Of a stretch of 13,710 bases of DNA, positions 6,719 through 13,637 are shown in pieces. Numbering within the stretch: position 1 is the first letter of the stretch; every line of letters starts with the position of its first letter. The DNA is from JBEKZQ01 sp049509675 (GTDB taxonomy: Bacteria > Planctomycetota > Planctomycetia > Pirellulales > Thermoguttaceae). Both the position numbers and the translations under genes were made by a program. Location: NCBI GenBank assembly GCA_049509675.1, contig JBEKZQ010000198.1, positions 1-13,710 on the forward strand. Reading direction: 5' to 3'. The notes beneath the pieces were generated by a model that saw only the letters and a list, made by a program, of their open reading frames with translations, was not told the origin of the DNA and searched no databases.

Positions 6719-7559
6719 GGCTGGCCGCAAGCCCTTCGCGGTAGCTGGGATACTGGAGTGCGACGCCCAACTGCGCGGACATCCGCGCGCTGGAGACACG
6801 TTTTTCCGAACGGTGTCGGTCCGCCGCCTCGGGCGCCGGTTCGCAGAACTGCGGCGGCGGGGCGCCCAACAGTTCGGCCAAGTAACGGCAAAAAGTACGG
6901 CGATCGACCGGATGGCCGTCCGAAACCAGGTAGGTGCAAGGCGGCTGCGCCCGCATCTCCGCCGCCAGAACCACGGCGGCCGCGTCGTCCACATGAATCA
7001 GATTCGCTTGGCTGTTTGGAGAAACTGCGAGGACTTTGCCGGCGACGATCTCCGTCGTGCGTGGCAATCGACCCGGGCCATATAGTCCCGCCAGTCGGAG
7101 GATGACGGCACGGCGGCCGAGCGGATGGGCCAACAGCAGTGTTTCGGCGGCCAGCAATGCCTGACCGGCCTCGCGCTGCGGGCGGCAGGGGGAATCCTCA
7201 TCGACCCAATCGCCTGCCGATTCGCCCAGCACACTCGTGGAACTGATGAAGATGATGCGCCCGGTGCCGGAGGGCAGTGCGGCCAGTACGGCGCGGAGGC
7301 CCTCGACGCAAACATCCCACCGCGATTGGCCGCCACCCCGGTGGTATCCGACCGCATAGAGCACCGTTTCCGCTTGCGGCAAAGGCGGCGAGGTTTCGGG
7401 CCGGGTCACGTCGGCCAGGATGGGCCGGATCGCTTGCCGTGCAAGTTCGGCCGCCTGGGCCGGGTCGCGGACCAGGCCCAGAACCTCATGGCCGGCGGCC
7501 TGCCACCGCAGGGCCACGCGTCGGCCCAGATATCCGCATCCGACGATCAAGCGGGTCAT
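6696..7559 (-). CDS. Atypical SDR / NAD-dependent epimerase-like protein
   Basis: 287 residues from the ATG at 7559. The dinucleotide-binding motif GCGYLG (residues 7-12) follows the first strand MTRLIV; VLYAVGYHRGGG and IIFISSTSVLGE match the extended-SDR strands 4 and 5; LIHVDDAAAVV is the typical epimerase-like interface motif. The canonical YxxxK is missing: the position after RPQRE reads AGQALLAAE. This is typical of atypical YeeZ-like SDRs that bind NAD(P) without a standard reaction. The chosen start places the Rossmann strand at the N-terminus; upstream in-frame Mets would add an unstructured extension. The protein family's end (YPSYREGLAASL) is followed by NLKSEI, encoded by the heptad array. 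It lies 96 bp downstream of ruvX on the same strand. Substrate unknown. Confidence 0.85.
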   Translation of the reverse strand: MTRLIVGCGYLGRRVALRWQAAGHEVLGLVRDPAQAAELARQAIRPILADVTRPETSPPLPQAETVLYAVGYHRGGGQSRWDVCVEGLRAVLAALPSGTGRIIFISSTSVLGESAGDWVDEDSPCRPQREAGQALLAAETLLLAHPLGRRAVILRLAGLYGPGRLPRTTEIVAGKVLAVSPNSQANLIHVDDAAAVVLAAEMRAQPPCTYLVSDGHPVDRRTFCRYLAELLGAPPPQFCEPAPEAADRHRSEKRVSSARMSAQLGVALQYPSYREGLAASLNLKSEI

Positions 7560-7655
7560 TTTCGCTACCTGGACCGCTCCGCTAAGGGGCCGTAAGAGAG
7601 TAAGTTGATCAATCATCGTGGGATTGCCAATCCGTCCTACAGGCACCTGGCCGAG

Positions 7656-8135
7656 TTATTGTCTTGCTGGCCCTAAGGCATCGTCCAAGGGTTCGGGCGC
7701 TTGCCTCCCTTGGGACGAAGATTCGAGATACGCGGCGAGCATGATCTGGGCCGCCAGTTTGTCGATTCGCCGCTTCCGCTGCTTGCTGGTCAACTCGGCC
7801 CCCAGCAAGAACTGCTCGGCGTCGTGCGTGGTAAAGCGTTCGTCGAAGAACTCGACCGGCACTTTGGTCTGTTCGCCGAGCCACTGGCCAAAGCGGCGGG
7901 CTTCGCGTGATTTCTGGCTCTCCCGGCCGTCCAAGTGGACCGGAAGCCCCACCACCCAGCGGACAATCTTCTCTTCCAGGGCCAACTGTCGGAATCGTCG
8001 GGCGTCCAACTCCGCGTTCCGGCGGGTGTAGCTCTCCAACGGACTGGCAATCTTGCCTTCGGGATCGCAGACGGCGATGCCGATCCGCACTGTGCCGAAA
8101 TCAATGCCCGCAATGCGGCCTGTGCCCAAACTCAT
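7656..8135 (-). CDS. ruvX: RuvX/YqgF Holliday junction resolvase-like RNase H fold protein
   Basis: 159 residues, close to the usual family length. The family motifs are in order: GIDFGTVRIGIAVCD (10-24) with catalytic Asp12; VVGLPVHLDGRES (61-73); FFDERFTT (96-103) with Glu99; and RRIDKLAAQIMLAAYL (122-137) with Asp125. The known family role is processing of the 16S pre-rRNA 5' end in E. coli, with proposed Holliday-junction resolution. Cytoplasmic. The ATG lies 3 bp after the stop of the response regulator gene; GAGAGG inside the last codons of that gene serves as ribosome-binding site, so the two are almost certainly co-transcribed. The C-terminal ~20 residues (QGRQAPEPLDDALG and onward) are a disordered extension. 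Confidence 0.95.
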   Translation of the reverse strand: MSLGTGRIAGIDFGTVRIGIAVCDPEGKIASPLESYTRRNAELDARRFRQLALEEKIVRWVVGLPVHLDGRESQKSREARRFGQWLGEQTKVPVEFFDERFTTHDAEQFLLGAELTSKQRKRRIDKLAAQIMLAAYLESSSQGRQAPEPLDDALGPARQ

Positions 8136-8138
8136 CCT

Positions 8139-8612
8139 TCACAGCCTCTCATGCACGTAGTGGCCTTCGCGGAGCGCGGGGAGCGGTTGGTTCAGCCCCA
8201 GCCAATAATGCAGCGTTTCGCGCACGACGGTGCAAAAGGCCTCGAAGTCCAGCGGTTTGCGGATGTAGCTCTGCGCGCCCCAGCGATAGGCTTCGACGAT
8301 GTCGTCGTCGAGGTCGGAGGAGGTCAGCACGACAACGGGCGGAAAGCGGCCCCGCTCCTCCCCCCGCACCCGCCGCATCACCTGCAGCACCTGCAGCCCG
8401 TCCATCTTCGGCATCTTCAGGTCTAACAAGAGCAAGTCGGGCATCTGCCGGCCGCTCTTGTACTTGCCCAGGCAGAACAGAAAGTCGATGACCTCCGCCC
8501 CGTCGCGCACCACGTCGACGCGACACCTGGTTCCGCTCTGCTCCATGGCGCGGAGAAACAACGTCACCTGCATCGGGTCGTCTTCGGCCAGTAGAATCGC
8601 TTTCTCGGTCAT
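8139..8612 (-). CDS. CheY-like single-domain response regulator
   Basis: 157-residue stand-alone receiver domain of the Rcp1/cyanobacterial-phytochrome-partner style. Visible: acidic pair Asp11-Asp12 in LLAEDDPMQ, phospho-acceptor Asp64 in LLLLDLKMPKMDG, the switch Thr97/Ser98 in VVVLTSSD, and Lys119-Pro120 in YIRKPLDF. There is no output domain, so it would act by protein contact after phosphorylation by an unseen histidine kinase. The C-terminal helix ETLHYWLGLNQPLP matches this subgroup. The ATG at 8612 starts just before the first strand; a start nine codons upstream would add unneeded residues. First gene of the pair with ruvX, divergent from the beta-propeller gene. Confidence 0.93.
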   Translation of the reverse strand: MTEKAILLAEDDPMQVTLFLRAMEQSGTRCRVDVVRDGAEVIDFLFCLGKYKSGRQMPDLLLLDLKMPKMDGLQVLQVMRRVRGEERGRFPPVVVLTSSDLDDDIVEAYRWGAQSYIRKPLDFEAFCTVVRETLHYWLGLNQPLPALREGHYVHERL

Positions 8613-8718
8613 ACGCCATCTCGCGCGCTGATACCCCAACCGATCCCCTGTTTCTATGTTAGTTGTCCGGTGCAGAGAAAGCCATTCCCCCCAACAAGGC
8701 GGGTTGCGTCCCGGAGCA

Positions 8719-8748
8719 TTGGACGCCGGGGTGCGGATGGGCTAGAAT
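8719..8748 (+). promoter_or_regulatory. Putative sigma70-type promoter for the beta-propeller gene
   Basis: TTGGAC (8719-8724), an 18-bp spacer and TAGAAT (8743-8748), about 42 bp before the ATG at 8790. The -10 matches at 5 of 6 positions and the -35 at 3 of 6. It lies in the 177-bp divergent region shared with the response regulator. Confidence 0.4.
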
Positions 8749-8789
8749 CTGTTTTTCGTTTCACTCACCTCATTTGGAGAACGGTTGCC

Positions 8790-10070
8790 ATGTACAGCGC
8801 GCAGCGACGATTCTACCGCACAACCACCCTGATGATTCTTGCCGCCCTGCTGGCCACCGGCGGGGCGTCCGGCGCCGCGCCGCCCTCCTGGCCGCGTTTC
8901 CACGGTCCCAAGGGCGACAACCTGTCGTCCGAGACCGGACTGCTGGCGCGCTGGCCGCAAAACGGTCCGAAGCTGCTTTGGACGGCCGGGGGACTAGGCG
9001 AAGGCTATAGCTCGCTGGCCATCGCCGATGGCCTGATTTTCACGGCCGGCAACGTCGACGGCAAGACCCAAATCACCGCCTTGGACATGGCCGGCAAGGT
9101 CCGCTGGACGGCCGAAGACGGTCCGGCCTGGACCGCCGATCATCCTGGCACCCGCAGCACTCCCACCATCGACGGCGAGTATCTGTACTACGAGAGCCCG
9201 CTGGGCGAGTTGGCGTGCCTCATGGCCGCCACAGGCAAAGAGGTCTGGCGGGTGAACATCCTCAAGAAGTTCGGGGCTCCCAACATCCGCTGGGCCCTGG
9301 CCGAATCGCCGGTGATTGACGGCGACCACGTGTTGTGTTCGCCCGGCGGACCGAAGACCACCGTCGTGGCCCTGGACAAGAAGACGGGCGCGATGGTGTG
9401 GAAGTCGGCCAGCGCGGGCGATGCGGCCGGCTATGCCACCCCCGCCGTGGTCCAGTTCGAGGGGCTGCGGATCATTCTCACCCTCACCGCCAAGGCCCTG
9501 GTGGGCATCGACGCCGACAGCGGCGAACTGCTCTTCCGCCACGAGCACGAGACCAGCTACGACGTGAACGTGCTGACGCCCATTTTCCACGAGGGGCAGG
9601 TGTTCATCAGCTCCGGTTACGGCTCAGGCTCCGAGTTGGTGCAACTGGCCCGGCAAGGCAAAAAGGTTTCGGCCAGCCGGCTTTGGCAGAGCAAGGAGTT
9701 GGACAACCATCACGGCGGCGTGCTCCTGCTGGACGGCGACCTCTACGGCTCGGCGTTCGGCGGAAAATGGGTCTGCCTGGACTGGAAGACGGGCAAGACC
9801 ATGTATGCCGACCGCGGCGTGGGCAAAGGCTCCTTGACCTACGCCGACGGAATGCTGTACACGCTGAGCGAGCACGCGAAGGTGGGCCTGGTCAAGGCGA
9901 CGCCCGAAGGCCACAAGGTGCTCAGCCAATTCACGCTGCGCAAGGGCGGCGAGGGTCCCAGTTGGGCACATCCGGTCGTGTGCGGCGGCAGACTCTACGT
10001 CCGGCACGGCGACTTCCTGTACGTCTACGACGTGAAAACTGCGAGTCGAGAGTCGAAAGCTGAGAGTTGA
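8790..10070 (+). CDS. Exported PQQ-like beta-propeller (BamB-like) protein
   Basis: 426 residues with a Sec signal (residues 1-29; core TLMILAALLATGGASG) followed by PSWPRFHGPKGDN (32-44), the hallmark opening of planctomycete PQQ-binding-like beta-propeller proteins. Repeated WD/PQQ-type blades are seen: ITALDMAGKVRWTAEDG, LACLMAATGKEVWR, TVVALDKKTGAMVWKS, LVGIDADSGELLF, and WVCLDWKTGKTMYAD. These proteins are periplasmic; some are quinoprotein-like, others structural, and no catalytic residues can be assigned here. The ATG at 8790 precedes a clean signal peptide and follows GGAG about 12 bp upstream; a longer in-frame start 40 codons earlier is implausible. The core ends at FLYVYDVK; the last nine residues and the stop come from a degenerate heptad array. 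Convergent with the HzsA-related gene. Confidence 0.9.
   Translation: MYSAQRRFYRTTTLMILAALLATGGASGAAPPSWPRFHGPKGDNLSSETGLLARWPQNGPKLLWTAGGLGEGYSSLAIADGLIFTAGNVDGKTQITALDMAGKVRWTAEDGPAWTADHPGTRSTPTIDGEYLYYESPLGELACLMAATGKEVWRVNILKKFGAPNIRWALAESPVIDGDHVLCSPGGPKTTVVALDKKTGAMVWKSASAGDAAGYATPAVVQFEGLRIILTLTAKALVGIDADSGELLFRHEHETSYDVNVLTPIFHEGQVFISSGYGSGSELVQLARQGKKVSASRLWQSKELDNHHGGVLLLDGDLYGSAFGGKWVCLDWKTGKTMYADRGVGKGSLTYADGMLYTLSEHAKVGLVKATPEGHKVLSQFTLRKGGEGPSWAHPVVCGGRLYVRHGDFLYVYDVKTASRESKAES
10041..10068. repeat. Degenerate heptad array overlapping the beta-propeller stop
   Basis: Four 7-bp units: gcgagtc, gagagtc, gaaagct, gagagtt, with the stop TGA (10068-10070) beginning at the last base. 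In the gene's direction GAGTCGAGAGTCGA matches the first units of the array after the oxidoreductase gene (reading minus there), so word and orientation relative to the gene are conserved. Confidence 0.75.
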
Positions 10071-10097
10071 CGGGGGTCGCTTGCCGGTTCGCCTTCC

Positions 10098-10270
10098 CCC
10101 GGATTATTCATGTAGGGTGGGTCGAGGTCGCGCAAGCCTATGGTGGGTCTCGCAAACCGACCGACTGTTGCGCAGCGCTGTGTCACAAAGCGACAAGTTG
10201 ATAAGCGACCGAAGACCCACCAGAACCAAGGTTTGCTCGACGCCACCCTACAGTTTATGAATAATCCGGG
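10098..10270. mobile_element. MITE-like 173-bp element with nested inverted repeats
   Basis: Terminal inverted repeats cccggattattcat (10098-10111) and atgaataatccggg (10257-10270) are perfect over 14 bp. The arms continue inward as tgtagggtgg-g-tcgag (10111-10126) against ctcga-cg-ccaccctaca (10236-10252), and a nested pair ggtgggtct/agacccacc lies at 10142-10150 and 10213-10221. The element is flanked on both sides by TTCC (10094-10097 and 10271-10274), a possible 4-bp target-site duplication. No coding capacity. It lies between two convergent genes, where its transcript hairpin could also stop transcription from either side. The core resembles the TAGGGTGGGTCGAG / GACCCACC repeats common in planctomycete and cyanobacterial genomes (recollection). 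Confidence 0.75.
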
Positions 10271-10275
10271 TTCCC

Positions 10276-12699
10276 TCACTGGATCGCCATGGCGCGATAC
10301 CACAGGGATTGCCAGTAGTTCCGATCCAACTCGTAGACATTCACCGGCGCATCGTGCGGCGTGTCGTCGGGCAGGATGCCGAAACGCCGCATCTCGCGCA
10401 AGTACTCCGGCCGGGGACGAAAGCCGGGCATGTCGAATCGCTTGATCTGGTCCAGTTTCCGCTTGGCATCCTGGATCGCCGCCAGGATCTTGCGGTAAGC
10501 GTCATCGGACGTGTCGGCGAAGACGGCCTTGCCGCACGACTGGAACCCGCCGGCCCGGATCGCCAAGGGGGCCGACAACAGGAGCGACTTTTCGGGCCGG
10601 GTCAAGTCGTACAGCAGGTGGCGGCAGTAGTGGCGTTGCGGGTCGTCGGGCCCCATGCCCTCCCATGGCGCATGGCCCGATTCATCGCTCACCGTCAGGG
10701 GCAGCGCCCGCGGACCGCTATGGCATTGGCCGCAGCGCGTCTTGAGCATTTCCGCCGCGGCGAGCGTGCTGGGCCATTGCAAATCGCCGCGATCGAGTCG
10801 GTTCTCGGCGTATCCGCCCAACATGCCGGAGCCTAAGGCGGCATACGTGCCCGGATAGGGCGCCCCGGAGTCGATCCACAGCCGCAGCGTCCGCAGTTCG
10901 AGATCGGTCAGCCGGGCCGCGTGGTGCGTGCCGTCGGCCAGTTTCAGCAGGCGGCTGGCCGAGCTGCCGATGGTCCGCGGCGGCCGGTTGCCGTAACCGT
11001 TGCGGCCGTCGGCCACGAGGCTCTGGGCAGTGATCGTGGCGTAACTGATGCTGTAGACCGGGCCGCGGTCGCCGCTGAGCGCGATGCCGCCGGCGCGCCG
11101 ATCGCAGTCGTGACACGGCAGGCAATGCCGATCGAGGATCGGCTGAACGTCGCGGGGGAAATCCATCACGTCGGGGACGTCAACCAGCGGCTCGATTTTG
11201 CTCGGACCGCGGCGCAAGGCCGCCAGGTTCGCCGGCCGCACTTGCGGGGCCAGCGTGCGCTGCTCGTGGCAGCCGATGCAAGTGGTGGTTTCGCCGGGCA
11301 TGAGCGACATGAAACTTTGCATCCGCTTGACCGACAGGTCGTGTTCGTCCAGGGCGACGAAAAAAACGCTGCGCTGGGCCGGCACTTCCAGGTAGGCCGA
11401 GCCGTCGGCCTCGACCGGCACCGTGCCCAGCACGCGTTCCAGGGTGAAGGTGCCGCCGTAGCTGATCGGCTCCATGCCGCCCGTGAAGTTGATCGGCTTG
11501 GGCAGCAATTCCAGCACCAGCAGCTTCTTGATGTCGCCCGGCCGCACGCCGCCCATGTTGCGGCCCTGGTAGACATTGGCCACGATCAGCCGTCCGGTGT
11601 CGCGCGACCAGTCGGCCAGTTCCGGCATCGCGCGTTCGCGGGCTCGGGGCAGCAGCGGCCGCGGCTGGCGGCATTGCAGTCCGTTGCGGGCTTCTGCCGG
11701 CGGCAACTGGTAGACCGTCTGCGTTTGGCCGGCCCCGTCCAGCAGTTCGATCCGCGCGTCGTGGGCCGCCAGGAACGCCGTTTCCGAAAAGGCCCAGGGA
11801 TCGCGGAAGCCCGCGTCCTGGGTGATGACCCGGGCCGCGCTCTGATCGTCCGGGCCCCGCCGCGGGTCGACCACCGTGATCCGCCCGGCGTGTTCCGTCT
11901 GGCCATGACCGGGCGAAAACGAGGCCACGATCTTCGGCGAGCCCGGGATCGGCTTGGCGTCGATCATCACCGTGCCCGGGTGCATGTTGCCGTAGAACAC
12001 GGTCTGCCGGGCGCCGTCGGGCGTGGAGATCCAGAGATGATGGAAATTGACCTGGCTGCGATCGACATATTCCCAACGCGTGTAAAGGATCTGCCCGCTG
12101 GGCATGATCCAGGGCGAATTATCCTGCTCGGTATTGCCCGACACGGCGCGGATGTTCCGGCCGTCGGCGTCGCAGCGGTACAGCACGGCCACCTGCGTCA
12201 GCCAGCAGTTGACCCACCGCTTGCAACGGCTGGAGACGAACAGGATGCCGTCGTCCGGCAAATACACCGGCTCGAAATCATCGAATGGGCCGTCGGTCAA
12301 CCGCCGCAGCCCGGAACCGTCGACCCGGATCTCGTACAGGTGATAATGCTCGGTCCCGCCGGGCCGATAGGAAAAGAGGATTCTCCGGGCATCGTAATGC
12401 ACGACCGGATCGCGGATGCCGCCTTTGGGATCATCCAGCAGCGTTTTCAGTTGTCCACTGCGCAGATTGAGCCGGCACAATCGGCCGCCGTCCAGGTAAG
12501 CGGGCCGCGTTCCGCTGGGCGTGGCTGCGGCGTCGGCGTAGTAGCCGAAATTGGCGTACCAGTGCTCCGGCAACGGACGGTGGACGCAGAACACGATCTC
12601 GTCGACATCCTTCATCGGTCCTTGCCGGAAGTCGCTGAGCAGATCGCTCCCGCCGAGGGAGGCAAGAATCGTCAGAACGGCCGCAGCAGATGGCATCAT
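10276..12699 (-). CDS. HzsA-related exported tri-haem c-type cytochrome with beta-propeller
   Basis: 807 residues from the ATG at 12699 (GAGGG at 8 bp spacing; an in-frame GTG five codons earlier is possible). A short hydrophobic N-terminus (MMPSAAAVLTILASLGG) suggests export. Residues ~30-360 form a TolB-like beta-propeller (for example RPGGTEHYHLYEIRVDGSG and LRRLTDGPFDDFEPVYLPDD). The C-terminal half carries three CXXCH haem c sites: CIGCH (474-478), CLPCH (526-530) and CGQCH (656-660). This order, and phrases such as VEADGSAYLEVPA and SFMSLMPGETTTCIGCHEQR, match the family named after the hydrazine synthase alpha subunit. Nothing else of hydrazine metabolism is seen and the family is widespread in non-anammox planctomycetes, so hydrazine synthesis is not implied. 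Likely a periplasmic redox protein of unknown substrate. An ECF sigma gene lies upstream on the same strand. Confidence 0.88.
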   Translation of the reverse strand: MMPSAAAVLTILASLGGSDLLSDFRQGPMKDVDEIVFCVHRPLPEHWYANFGYYADAAATPSGTRPAYLDGGRLCRLNLRSGQLKTLLDDPKGGIRDPVVHYDARRILFSYRPGGTEHYHLYEIRVDGSGLRRLTDGPFDDFEPVYLPDDGILFVSSRCKRWVNCWLTQVAVLYRCDADGRNIRAVSGNTEQDNSPWIMPSGQILYTRWEYVDRSQVNFHHLWISTPDGARQTVFYGNMHPGTVMIDAKPIPGSPKIVASFSPGHGQTEHAGRITVVDPRRGPDDQSAARVITQDAGFRDPWAFSETAFLAAHDARIELLDGAGQTQTVYQLPPAEARNGLQCRQPRPLLPRARERAMPELADWSRDTGRLIVANVYQGRNMGGVRPGDIKKLLVLELLPKPINFTGGMEPISYGGTFTLERVLGTVPVEADGSAYLEVPAQRSVFFVALDEHDLSVKRMQSFMSLMPGETTTCIGCHEQRTLAPQVRPANLAALRRGPSKIEPLVDVPDVMDFPRDVQPILDRHCLPCHDCDRRAGGIALSGDRGPVYSISYATITAQSLVADGRNGYGNRPPRTIGSSASRLLKLADGTHHAARLTDLELRTLRLWIDSGAPYPGTYAALGSGMLGGYAENRLDRGDLQWPSTLAAAEMLKTRCGQCHSGPRALPLTVSDESGHAPWEGMGPDDPQRHYCRHLLYDLTRPEKSLLLSAPLAIRAGGFQSCGKAVFADTSDDAYRKILAAIQDAKRKLDQIKRFDMPGFRPRPEYLREMRRFGILPDDTPHDAPVNVYELDRNYWQSLWYRAMAIQ

Positions 12700-12821
12700 G
12701 TCGTTGGCCCTCACCTATGGCAGGAGTCGGAGGCGCCTTCGCAAAGGCAGGCAGGTCGCACCAGCCGTCATCATATAGGATTTCAGCGGCCGGCGACAGT
12801 CGGGCGACGTGGCCGGGATCG

Positions 12822-12885
12822 GGTGCCACTGCCGGCTTGTCCAGCAGTGCAGAAGGACACGGTTGGGCAAGCCAAGCGTGGCACC
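12822..12885. repeat. 64-bp palindromic dispersed-type repeat
   Basis: Outer arms ggtgccac (12822-12829) and gtggcacc (12878-12885) are perfect reverse complements. Inside, cactgccgg (12827-12835) pairs with ccagcagtg (12841-12849), one mismatch, around a five-base loop; ggcttg (12834-12839) and caagcc (12868-12873) offer an alternative pairing. It sits 12 bp after the sigma gene stop and upstream of the HzsA-related gene. It could be a terminator-like or mobile repeat; GGTGCCACTG...CAGTGGCACC motifs are, as I recall, frequent in planctomycete genomes. Confidence 0.65.
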
Positions 12886-12896
12886 TCCGCAGTGGC

Positions 12897-13484
12897 TCAA
12901 CTTATCGCCGGGTCCACGCCGGCGCGGCGCAATTTGTCGCGGGCCCGGCTGAGAATGGGCCCAATGCTGTTCTCCGACATGCCTACCGCCATGCTGATCT
13001 CCTGGTAGGTCTTTCCCTGGAGATGGTACATCCGCACGACCTCCGCCTCGGTGTCCGCAAGGCCGGCCAGCATCTGTTGCACTTCTTCCGCCCCGCTGAC
13101 CTGCCGTTCCACGCCGGCATGGGGATCGGGAATCTCTTGGGCCGGATGGGAGGCGGCCCCTTCCTGCAGCCGAGCGATGCTCTTGTGCGCCAGCATCTGC
13201 TGGACCACGACCCGCCGCGCCACCACACTCAGATAGGTCGCCAGGCTGCTCTGACCGCGGAAGTTGCGCAGCACGGCGAAGTCGTTCTTGATCGTTGCCA
13301 GAAAGACCTCGGCACACAGGTCGTCGCGATCCTCAGGCCCCAGGCGGACACTGCGGGCCTGGGCCGTGTGCCGGATCACGTGATGCACCAGTCCCAGGAA
13401 CCGGTCGACGAAATCTTCCCACGCCCGTGGCTTGCGCTCCAGACAGCGTTCCAGGAGGTTTCGGTCAATCTCGGAAAGTCCCAC
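12897..13484 (-). CDS. ECF-type RNA polymerase sigma factor
   Basis: 195 residues from a GTG start at 13484, preceded by AGAGGA at ~9 bp spacing; an in-frame TTG at 13565 would add 27 residues but lacks a ribosome-binding site. Region 2 is visible as CLERKPRAWEDFVDRFLGLV followed by DLCAEVFLATIKNDFAVLRNF and ATYLSVVARRVVVQQML; region 4 as LADTEAEVVRMYHLQGKTYQ and EISMAVGMSENSIGPILSRARDKL with its helix-turn-helix. This is the abundant planctomycete ECF class. No anti-sigma gene is seen in the window. It directs RNA polymerase to a small regulon; the adjacent HzsA-related gene 198 bp downstream is a candidate target or operon partner (inference). Confidence 0.92.
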   Translation of the reverse strand: MGLSEIDRNLLERCLERKPRAWEDFVDRFLGLVHHVIRHTAQARSVRLGPEDRDDLCAEVFLATIKNDFAVLRNFRGQSSLATYLSVVARRVVVQQMLAHKSIARLQEGAASHPAQEIPDPHAGVERQVSGAEEVQQMLAGLADTEAEVVRMYHLQGKTYQEISMAVGMSENSIGPILSRARDKLRRAGVDPAIS

Positions 13485-13591
13485 GTCGATCGGTCCTCTC
13501 GTGAGAAGGCCTGTTGTGGCGGACAGGTCGAAGAAAACCTGCTCGCCGCCGACGGGCGCAGTCAATCGGCGCCGGCCAGCTCATTCAACCG

Positions 13592-13620
13592 ATTCTAACC
13601 ACTAATCAGCCAAGAAACAA
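13592..13620 (-). promoter_or_regulatory. Putative sigma70-type promoter for the sigma factor gene
   Basis: On the minus strand TTGTTT (13620-13615), 17 bp, TAGAAT (13597-13592). The -10 matches at 5 of 6 positions and the -35 at 3 of 6. It would give a leader of about 100 bp to the GTG start. Confidence 0.4.
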
Positions 13621-13637
13621 GGGTTCTCGGTGACCGT

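Noticed and set aside
10276..12699. Hydrazine synthase of an anammox bacterium
   Set aside because: No beta/gamma subunits or other anammox genes in the window, three haem motifs, and the neighbours fit a heterotrophic carbohydrate-using planctomycete.
12770..12775. TATGAT as -10 box for the HzsA-related gene
   Set aside because: Good -10 match, but no -35-like hexamer at 16-18 bp; too weak to list as a promoter, though an ECF-type promoter cannot be excluded.
10921..13008. 695-codon plus-strand open frame antisense to the HzsA-related and sigma genes
   Set aside because: No recognisable domain, His/Arg/Gly-rich shadow composition, and it crosses two well-supported genes and their intergenic region.
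13565..13565. TTG start for the sigma factor
   Set aside because: No ribosome-binding site and a non-conserved-looking 27-residue extension; the GTG at 13484 has AGAGGA in front of it.
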